A program made the position numbers and the translations under genes. 64,000 bases of DNA from Nitrospira sp. (lineage in GTDB: Bacteria; Nitrospirota; Nitrospiria; Nitrospirales; Nitrospiraceae). Of the stretch, positions 57,579 to 64,000 are shown piece by piece. The notes beneath the pieces were generated by a model. It did no database searches and was not told where the DNA came from. It saw only the letters and a list, made by a program, of their open reading frames with translations. The stretch covers positions 930,001 to 994,000 of the forward strand of contig JAVYIN010000005.1 of the NCBI GenBank assembly GCA_035968315.1, read 5' to 3'. Position 1 is the first letter of the stretch; every line of letters starts with the position of its first letter.

Positions 57579-60500
57579 CCAAAGCGGCGCTGAAAAATCC
57601 CTACGCTGTCTTTGCCATCTGCATGATCGCGCTGGTGCTGGGCGGCGTGTCGTACCAGAAGATGCGGGTGGACATCTTCCCGGAAATCAAAATCCCCACG
57701 ATCCTTGTCACCACCTTCTACCGCGGCATGAGTCCCAGCGAGATGGAAGGGGCCATCACGCTCAAGATGGAGCAGCGCTTCGTCGAAGCCAGCTACGTGG
57801 AGCACATCGAGTCGCAGTCGCTCGCCGGGATGAGCTACATCAAAGTCTTCTTCCAGCCGGAATACAGCATCGATTCGGCCCAGTCGGAGCTGACCAGCCT
57901 GGCCTACAGCATCATCCGGCTCCTGCCGCCGGGCGTCTATCCGCCTTCCGTCTATAAGTTCGGCGTATCGAGCCTGCCGGTGGGGCTGCTCTCCGTGAGC
58001 AGCGAAACGCTCGGACCGAAGGACATCCGCGACCTGGCCTATTTCACCGTGCGCCAGCAGATCGCCACAATCCCCGGCATTTCGTTCGGCCCTCCGCTGG
58101 GCGGCAAAGTCCGGCAGATCACCGTGTTCATGGACCAATCGCGCATGCTCGCGCGCGGCATCTCCCCCTCGGACGTCGTGAAGGCGATCAACTCGCAGAG
58201 CGCGATCATCCCGGCGGGCGATATCAAGATCGGCGATCTGGACTACTACGTCTATTCCAACAGCCTCATCGACGCGGTGGACAAGATCAACGACATTCCC
58301 ATCAAAGTGGTGAACGGCACGCCGATCCTGGTGCGCGATATCGGCACGGCGGCGGACAGTGCGGCGATTCAGACGTCCATCGTACGGGTGAACGGCCGTG
58401 AGGCGACGTACATCCCCATCACCCGGCAGGAAGGCGCCAATACGCTGGAAGTCACGGATGGGATTCGCGCGAAACTGCCGAAGCTGACCGAGATTCCCGC
58501 CGGCGCCACGGTGAAGTTTCTCTACGACCAGTCGCTCTATATCCGGCAGGCCATCACCAACCTCCAAAAGGAAGGGTTGCTGGGCGCAGGGCTCGCGGGA
58601 TTGATGATCTTCCTGTTCCTGCGGAGCATCAAGGCGGCGCTCGTCGTCGGCCTGGCCATTCCCCTCTCGCTCACCGCCGCGCTGGTCGCGCTCTACCTGA
58701 CCGGCCAGTCGGTGAACATCATGACGTTGGGCGGCTTGGCCCTGGTGATCGGCACCCTGCTGGATAACAACATCGTCGTGCAGGAGAACCTGCACCGTCA
58801 TCTGGAAATGGGAAAGGACGGCCGCACGGCGGCGGAGGACAGTGCCGTCGAACTGACGTTGCCCATCCTCGTGGCGACGATCTGCATTTTGATCGTCTAC
58901 CTGCCGATCATGTTCTTCTCCGGCATCATTAAGTACCTCTTCGTCCCACTAGCCATGACCGTGGCCTTCGCCATGCTGGCGGACTATGCCGTCTCGATGA
59001 CGGTGACGCCGGTGGTCTTGTCGCGGCTCTATCACGGAGGACATGGCGGCGAGGCGGGCGGCAAGGGGCACGAGGACAAAGATTGGTTCCGCTTCGTGCT
59101 GGCCATCTACGAACCGGTGCTCAGGGCGGGCGTGCGCTTCAAGCCGGTCGTGATCGGCTTGGCCCTGCTCGCCCTCATTGGGACCGGCGCCTTGCTGCTG
59201 CCGCGCCTCCACAGCGAGTTCTTCCCCAAGGTCGATGCCGGCAACTTCACCATGCTTGTGAGCGCGCCGGAAGGCTCGCGCATCGAAAAGACGACGGCGA
59301 TTGTGGCCGACATCGAAAAGCTGGTGCAGGAGACGATCCCGAAGCAGGACCTGGAAGAGGTGATCTCCAACACCGGCCTCTATTTCGGCGACGCGGCCAG
59401 ATTCGCCCCCAACACCGGCAACCACACCGCCTTCGTGCTGGTGAATCTCGTCACCGGCCACGAAGGAAAGACCGACGACTATGTCTCAACCCTGCGAACC
59501 AAGTTGCGCGAGTCCCTCCCCGGTGTAGAAGTCTCCTTTCAAACCGGCGGCATCATCAGCGACGTGCTGAACTTCGGCCTGCGCGCGCCGATCGATATTC
59601 AGGTGAAGGGCCCGTCGCTGGATCTCATTCGCCCGGTGGCGGAAGCTATCCAGCAGAAAGTCGCCCAGGTGCCGAACACGGTGGATGTGCGCATCAAGCA
59701 GGGCAAGAGCTATCCCGAACTGCACATCGACGTGGACCGGACGAAAGCCGCCTACTACGGCATCACCCAGGATCGCGTGATCGTGGACGTGATCACCGGC
59801 ATCAGCTCGAACATCGCCTTGAGCCCGAACTTTTGGCTCGATCCCAAAACCGCCAACGGCTATTTCCTGCTGGCCCAATTTCCTGAACAGTCCCTGACGA
59901 AGACGGAAGACCTGCTGAACATCCCGATCATCGGGGCGCGCACGGCGCTGGGACCAACTTCGTCCCTCACCACGGGTGGCACGACCGGCTCGACCATCGC
60001 GCTTCAGAACACACCCTTCGCGGGACGCAATCTCGACCTCTCCAACGGCTTCTACGCCTCCGGCGACGAACGGCGCGGCCCGCCCGTGCTGCTGCGTGAT
60101 GTGGCCTCCCTGAACATGAAAACCGGGCCGGACTCGGTCGATCACTACGACCTCTCCCGGCTCATCGATGTGCTGGTGACGCCGGTCGGCAACGATCTGG
60201 GCCACGTCGCCAAAGACATCGAACAGGCGCTCGCCACCGTGCCCCTGCCGAAAGACGTGACGATCCAGCTCAAAGGCGAAGTGGCCAACATGCGTTCCGC
60301 CTTCAGCAATTTCGCCCTGGCCCTGCCGCTGGCCGTGCTGCTGATCTATCTCGTGATGGTCGGGCTGTTCCGCTCCTTCATCGATCCGTTGATCATTCTG
60401 GTCGCGGTGCCGCTCGGCTGGATCGGCACCGTGCTCATGCTCCATTTCACGAATACGTCGGTGAACGTGGAGTCGATGATCGGCACCCTCATGATGATGG

Positions 60501-60841
60501 GCATCGTGGTGTCGAACAGCATCTTGCTCGTGGACTTTGCCAACCGGATGGTGGACGCCGGCGCGTCGGCGGAACAGGCGGTGTTGGAAGCGGGCAAGCG
60601 CCGCATCCGGCCCATCCTCATGACCGCCCTGGCCACGATCCTCGGGCTCTTGCCGCTCGCCTTGGGATTCGGCGAAGGCAATGAAACCATGGTGCCCCTC
60701 GCCCGCGCGGTCGTCGGCGGACTTGCAGTGTCCACGATGATGACCCTGCTGGTCGTGCCTGTGATGCATGCTCTCGTACTGGGACGCCGGGTGCCTATCA
60801 TTGAACCAGTGACCCCGTCAGCGACCGGAGAGGATCTCTAA
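57572..60841 (+). CDS. RND-family efflux transporter
   Basis: 1089 residues from the ATG at 57572 (MLTKAALKNPYAVFAICMIA), the usual length. The topology is of 12 TM with two large periplasmic loops: first helix, then 'IFPEIKIPTILVTTFYRGMS' (pore domain start), 'GLAGLMIFLFLRSIKAALVV', 'LALVIGTLLDNNIVVQENLH' (TM4, one Asp; canonical DD is DN here), second repeat with 'AVLLIYLVMVGLFRSFIDPL', 'GIVVSNSILLVDFANRMVDA' and 'RRIRPILMTALATILGLLPL'. It exports drugs, solvents or metals by proton exchange in a tripartite complex with the next two genes. Confidence 0.93.
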   Translation: MLTKAALKNPYAVFAICMIALVLGGVSYQKMRVDIFPEIKIPTILVTTFYRGMSPSEMEGAITLKMEQRFVEASYVEHIESQSLAGMSYIKVFFQPEYSIDSAQSELTSLAYSIIRLLPPGVYPPSVYKFGVSSLPVGLLSVSSETLGPKDIRDLAYFTVRQQIATIPGISFGPPLGGKVRQITVFMDQSRMLARGISPSDVVKAINSQSAIIPAGDIKIGDLDYYVYSNSLIDAVDKINDIPIKVVNGTPILVRDIGTAADSAAIQTSIVRVNGREATYIPITRQEGANTLEVTDGIRAKLPKLTEIPAGATVKFLYDQSLYIRQAITNLQKEGLLGAGLAGLMIFLFLRSIKAALVVGLAIPLSLTAALVALYLTGQSVNIMTLGGLALVIGTLLDNNIVVQENLHRHLEMGKDGRTAAEDSAVELTLPILVATICILIVYLPIMFFSGIIKYLFVPLAMTVAFAMLADYAVSMTVTPVVLSRLYHGGHGGEAGGKGHEDKDWFRFVLAIYEPVLRAGVRFKPVVIGLALLALIGTGALLLPRLHSEFFPKVDAGNFTMLVSAPEGSRIEKTTAIVADIEKLVQETIPKQDLEEVISNTGLYFGDAARFAPNTGNHTAFVLVNLVTGHEGKTDDYVSTLRTKLRESLPGVEVSFQTGGIISDVLNFGLRAPIDIQVKGPSLDLIRPVAEAIQQKVAQVPNTVDVRIKQGKSYPELHIDVDRTKAAYYGITQDRVIVDVITGISSNIALSPNFWLDPKTANGYFLLAQFPEQSLTKTEDLLNIPIIGARTALGPTSSLTTGGTTGSTIALQNTPFAGRNLDLSNGFYASGDERRGPPVLLRDVASLNMKTGPDSVDHYDLSRLIDVLVTPVGNDLGHVAKDIEQALATVPLPKDVTIQLKGEVANMRSAFSNFALALPLAVLLIYLVMVGLFRSFIDPLIILVAVPLGWIGTVLMLHFTNTSVNVESMIGTLMMMGIVVSNSILLVDFANRMVDAGASAEQAVLEAGKRRIRPILMTALATILGLLPLALGFGEGNETMVPLARAVVGGLAVSTMMTLLVVPVMHALVLGRRVPIIEPVTPSATGEDL

Positions 60842-60845
60842 TACT

Positions 60846-62084
60846 ATGATGCACTCGTCTCTCACCATCCTGCTCGCTCTTCTGCTAGCCGCCGCTGGCT
60901 GTCAACGGGAGCAGCCTCCGCCGCAGGCGAAACAGGACAGCCCCCCCAAGCCGGCCCCGGCTGAGAACGGCTCCGCCAACGGCGCGCCCGTGGAGATCGA
61001 TCCCACTCACCCCGTCGATGTACAGGTCACAAAGCCGGCGCGGCAACCGCTGGTCTATACCATCGCGCTCCCGGCTAATGTCTCGCCGCGCTACCAGACC
61101 ACGCTCTATGCGAAGGTCTCCGGCTATTTGAAATGGATCGGCCCGGACAAAGGCGACCATGTGAAGAAGGACGAAGTCGTCGCCATCATCGACGCCCCTG
61201 AAGTCGAAGAGCAGTATCAGCAGGCCGTCGCCGACTACAAAATCAAGAAGATCACGTTCGAGCGGCTCGACAAGGTCTGGAAGGAATCGCCGGACGTGAT
61301 CGCGAAGCAGGACGTGGACGTGGCCGAAGCCACCTACCATGGGGCCAAGAATCTCATGCAGCAGCGGGCCGCCATGCGCGAATACACGAAGGTGCGCGCC
61401 CCCTACGACGGCATCGTGACGGCGCGGTTCGCCGATCCCGGCGCCTTGATCCAAGTGGCGACCTCCTCCGCCACGAATGCGATTCCTCTCTTCACCATCA
61501 TGGATTTGGACACTGTGCGCGTGTACACGAACGTGCCGCAGGACGATTCTCCCTGGATTGTCCCTGGCAAGACCAACGCCACCGTGAAAGTGAAGGAACT
61601 GCCGGATCGGGCCTTTACAGGCACCGTCACCCGGTCCACGCTGGCGCTCGACCCCTCCACGCGCAGCCTGCTGGTGGAAATCGACTTGCCCAATCCCGGC
61701 CACGCGCTGCGCCCCGGCACCTTTGCCGAAGTGTCGCTGGGCCTGCGCGAGATCCCGAATGCGCTGGTGCTCCCGCCACAGGCCATCATCAGCGGCACGA
61801 AGGGAAAATCGGTCTTTATTGTCGAGCAGGGCAAGGCGAAGTCGGTCCCGGTGCAAACCGGCATCACGGACGGCAAGTGGATGGAGGTCACGACCGGCCT
61901 CAGCGGCGATGAAGAGGTCGTCGTGGTCGGCAAGAGAAAGCTGCTGGAAGGCAGCCCTGTCCAGGTCTCGCCCTTCAAACTGCCAGAGGCAAAACCCTCG
62001 CAACAAAAGTTTGAGCGGAAGTCGGCGGGAGTGCCGCCTCAGCCTCAGAGCCCCCCTCCCACGACGCAAGGAGCCAAACCATGA
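60846..62084 (+). CDS. RND periplasmic adaptor (membrane-fusion) protein
   Basis: 412 residues. Lipoprotein signal (LLAAAGCQRE, Cys about 19), then Pro-rich linker. The barrel/lipoyl/hairpin order: 'LPANVSPRYQTTLYAKVSGY', 'VKKDEVVAIIDAPEVEEQYQ' (lipoyl), coiled-coil helix ('IKKITFERLDKVWKESPDVI'), 'VRAPYDGIVTARFADPGALI' (second lipoyl half), beta-barrel 'VYTNVPQDDSPWIVPGKTNA'. It links the RND pump with the outer-membrane channel. It starts 5 bases after the pump stop; the next gene overlaps. Confidence 0.92.
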   Translation: MMHSSLTILLALLLAAAGCQREQPPPQAKQDSPPKPAPAENGSANGAPVEIDPTHPVDVQVTKPARQPLVYTIALPANVSPRYQTTLYAKVSGYLKWIGPDKGDHVKKDEVVAIIDAPEVEEQYQQAVADYKIKKITFERLDKVWKESPDVIAKQDVDVAEATYHGAKNLMQQRAAMREYTKVRAPYDGIVTARFADPGALIQVATSSATNAIPLFTIMDLDTVRVYTNVPQDDSPWIVPGKTNATVKVKELPDRAFTGTVTRSTLALDPSTRSLLVEIDLPNPGHALRPGTFAEVSLGLREIPNALVLPPQAIISGTKGKSVFIVEQGKAKSVPVQTGITDGKWMEVTTGLSGDEEVVVVGKRKLLEGSPVQVSPFKLPEAKPSQQKFERKSAGVPPQPQSPPPTTQGAKP

Positions 62085-63436
62085 TGCCGACCCTGTTTTT
62101 CTTGATGCTCGTGCTCGCACTGCCGATGGCAGCACCCACCCAGGCGCAGCCATCCGGTCCGGCCGACTCGGCGGCCAAAGGGCGCTTTCTCGGATTGCAG
62201 CAGGCGATTGAAACCGGCCTGCAGAACCATCCGATCGTGCAGGAGGCCAACGCCGGCCTCGCCGCCTCCAGCGCCAGGACGGATCAAACCAAATCGCTCT
62301 ATTATCCTCAAGTATTTGCGAACGCCGACGGCACAGCCGGGTCCGGCCGCCTGAATCCCCGCTTCCTTGTCGGCGGCGGCTTGCTCCAGCCCAACTTGAG
62401 CACCTATACCGCCGGCGTCCTGGCCAGCCAGCGGATCTACGATTTCGGCTTCACCAAGAATCTGGTGGAGTCATCCCAGTACGGCGAGCGGGCCCAGGAG
62501 CAGGACGTCCACGCCCGGCGCGCGCTGGTGATCGTTTCCATTCAACGCAGCTATCTGAACAGCCTGAAGCGGCAACGGCTCGTGCGCATCGCGGAAGAAA
62601 CCGTGCGGGAGCGCGGCATCATCACCGGACAGATCGAGACGCTCTACCGGCAGCAGCTCAAGTCCAAACTGGATCTGGATCTGGTCAAGGTGGAGCTGGT
62701 GAACGCGGAATCGCTGCTGGTCCGCAGCCGCAACGACCTTAAGGCCAGTTTCGCCGACCTCAACCGCACCATGGGCATCGCCGGGTCGGACGACTATACG
62801 CTGGAAGACGTCACCACCGACGTGAAAATTCCGCGCGCGCTGAGCGACCTGATCGCGGATAGCCTGGCGCATCCGGAACTCAAACGGGCCAAAGAACAGA
62901 CGGCTTCGGCCGAAGCGAAGAAGCGGGCCATGAAAAGCCAGTACCTGCCGACTGTCTCCGCGATTGCAAGCGGCGGCTACTACGACACGTTCGATCCCAA
63001 CCGCAACGTGGCGACGGGCGGCTGGTGGGCGGCGGGCGGGATGGTCTCCATGCCGCTGTTTACGGGCGGGCTGATCGAAAATCAGGTGAAGGAAGCGAGC
63101 GCTCAGGAGGCTGCCGCGCTGGCCCAGAGCAACAATATCGAACAGGCGCTCACGCAGCAGGTGACAAACGCCTACCTCGACACGGTGACGTTCACCCAAC
63201 AGATCAAGCTGGCGGAAGAACTGGTCAAAACGGCACAGGAGGCCTTAAGCCTGGCCAAGCAGCGCTACAAACTCGGCCTCGGCTCGATCGTGGAGGTGAC
63301 CCAATCGGAAGTGGGCCTCACGGCGGCCCAGACGAAATTGGCTGAAGCCCAGTACGATTACAAGATTGCCGAGGTCACGCTGGCCTATGCCTCGGGAGGG
63401 CAGGCCCAGCTGGAGATCGATCCGGCTAGTCGGTAG
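62081..63436 (+). CDS. TolC-type outer membrane efflux protein
   Basis: 451 residues. Signal peptide 'FLMLVLALPMAAPTQAQ'. Two TolC-like repeats of helices and beta-strands: 'LQQAIETGLQNHPIVQEANA' and 'DLNRTMGIAGSDDYTLEDV', then 'ELKRAKEQTASAEAKKRAMK' and 'YKLGLGSIVEVTQSEVGLTA'. Start overlaps the adaptor stop by 4 bases (ATGA). It would complete the tripartite pump. The end overlaps the next gene's stop region by about 11 bases on the opposite strand. Confidence 0.92.
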   Translation: MMPTLFFLMLVLALPMAAPTQAQPSGPADSAAKGRFLGLQQAIETGLQNHPIVQEANAGLAASSARTDQTKSLYYPQVFANADGTAGSGRLNPRFLVGGGLLQPNLSTYTAGVLASQRIYDFGFTKNLVESSQYGERAQEQDVHARRALVIVSIQRSYLNSLKRQRLVRIAEETVRERGIITGQIETLYRQQLKSKLDLDLVKVELVNAESLLVRSRNDLKASFADLNRTMGIAGSDDYTLEDVTTDVKIPRALSDLIADSLAHPELKRAKEQTASAEAKKRAMKSQYLPTVSAIASGGYYDTFDPNRNVATGGWWAAGGMVSMPLFTGGLIENQVKEASAQEAAALAQSNNIEQALTQQVTNAYLDTVTFTQQIKLAEELVKTAQEALSLAKQRYKLGLGSIVEVTQSEVGLTAAQTKLAEAQYDYKIAEVTLAYASGGQAQLEIDPASR

Positions 63437-64000
63437 GCTTCGTGGGAGTCTCGGCCTTCAGCGCGGCCAGCTTCGCAAGGTTGATGACCACCTCGTCCGC
63501 CCCGTTGGCCAGCACACCGTCGATCCAGCTACTCTCGGTGCGCCGCATCGCTTCATGCGGCTGGAAGAAGAGATCGAATCCCTTGGCGGCGGTGGGCCGC
63601 ATGGGATACCGGCGGTCATAGATCATCCCGTACGTGGGAATGCCGTACACAATCTGCCAATTCCCCAAGATCAGATGCAGCTCATCGTCCTTGACGTAGA
63701 GCCCGCCGGAGGTAATCACCCGTTTTGTGGAGGTCTGCGGCAGGCTGAGATAGAAGGTCACCCGCTCATTGGGCTGGGCTTTGGCCAGCGCGTCGGCCAC
63801 ATGGACCGACAAGATGGCCAGCTCCTCCTCCTGAAACGCCGGCGTAAAGGGGGCCTCCCCTTGCAGCCAGTTCTGCAGCCAGATCCGGCGCTCCTGGATC
63901 ATCAGCCCCTGAAAAATCCCGCGCAGCGTCTCTGGCCCAATGATCGCCGGATGGCTGTGCTGGCTCGGCGGCCACTCCGGCAGAAAATGCTCCTCCTGCT
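63426..64000 (-). CDS. Conserved hypothetical protein, partial (5' end outside the window)
   Basis: The reading frame is open from the right edge to a stop at 63426-63428, about 190 codons. It reads (Q)EEHFLPEWPPSQHSHPAIIG, 'PETLRGIFQGLMIQERRIWL', 'VTFYLSLPQTSTKRVITSGG', 'DDELHLILGNWQIVYGIPTYGM'. An ATG at 63902 is inside this frame and is not the likely start. No catalytic motif is recognised; the protein is probably cytoplasmic. It is convergent with the TolC-type gene and shares about 11 bases with it. Confidence 0.6.
   Translation of the reverse strand, partial: QEEHFLPEWPPSQHSHPAIIGPETLRGIFQGLMIQERRIWLQNWLQGEAPFTPAFQEEELAILSVHVADALAKAQPNERVTFYLSLPQTSTKRVITSGGLYVKDDELHLILGNWQIVYGIPTYGMIYDRRYPMRPTAAKGFDLFFQPHEAMRRTESSWIDGVLANGADEVVINLAKLAALKAETPTKPTD

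Noticed and set aside
57503-58801. 432-codon minus-strand open frame, and similar ones at 59486-60769 and 60885-62153
   Set aside because: Antisense to the RND pump and adaptor genes. Composition is typical of antisense of GC-rich genes.
1-64000. CRISPR arrays, tRNA and rRNA genes
   Set aside because: No regularly spaced direct repeats of 25-40 bases and no cloverleaf or rRNA-like stretch was seen by eye. A tRNAscan-type search would be decisive.

Overview
The window looks like one stretch of a chromosome from a GC-rich (about 60%) Gram-negative bacterium, most likely a Nitrospira-type member of the Nitrospirota. That placement is inference. It rests on the mix of squalene/hopanoid genes (HpnD/HpnE type), an adenosylcobalamin-dependent ribonucleotide reductase, B12-binding radical SAM enzymes, tandem PilZ-like proteins and many interspersed palindromic repeats. 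No rRNA, tRNA or CRISPR array was found by eye.

Layout. 1-3.6 kb is a decayed accessory patch: a frameshifted surface protein with a metzincin-like motif, an FKBP-like lipoprotein, and a REP-type Y1 transposase element bounded by 25-bp inverted repeats. 3.8-8.3 kb holds small metabolic genes (GGCT-like, [2Fe-2S] ferredoxin, MoaB, CBS, zinc dehydrogenase, PhzF) separated by two families of palindromic repeats. 8.4-14.0 kb is a radical SAM island: one CX3CX2C enzyme, a degenerate J-domain protein, and two paralogous B12-binding radical SAM proteins with CX4CX2C clusters. 14.4-17.9 kb is a defence/mobile patch: HigBA, a DUF4062 protein, a lipase gene cut by IS3-family debris. 17.9-35 kb holds a PKD-repeat protein with one CxxCH motif, a double flavodoxin-fold protein, a glycosyltransferase, an MFS exporter, a methyltransferase, OsmC, an HNH protein, an orphan contractile-tail sheath and a large lipase-like lipoprotein.

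35-51 kb is mostly housekeeping: YchF, VF530, YaeQ, a SUI1/YciH factor, a FolB-methyltransferase fusion overlapping a PHP phosphoesterase, a membrane Ser/Thr kinase, a YjbQ-like protein, NrdJ, and a HAD-hpnD-hpnE operon. 51-57 kb carries two PilZ-like proteins, a probable Fur-controlled small RNA with a strong terminator, a zinc-ribbon/dead-peroxiredoxin/small-protein series, a compact three-gene operon (small membrane protein, PIN protein, secreted protein), a solitary XRE antitoxin with the stub of its toxin, and BrnTA. 57-63.4 kb is a response regulator translationally coupled to an RND pump, adaptor and TolC-type outer membrane channel. A conserved hypothetical gene runs off the right edge.

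A theme across the window is short-sequence remodelling: tandem 7-mers (six sites), 9-mers (two sites) and two families of 65-170 bp palindromic elements sit at gene ends or inside reading frames. In one case a 14-bp (2 x 7) insertion plausibly caused a frameshift; in another an element is read through as extra residues inside a receiver domain.
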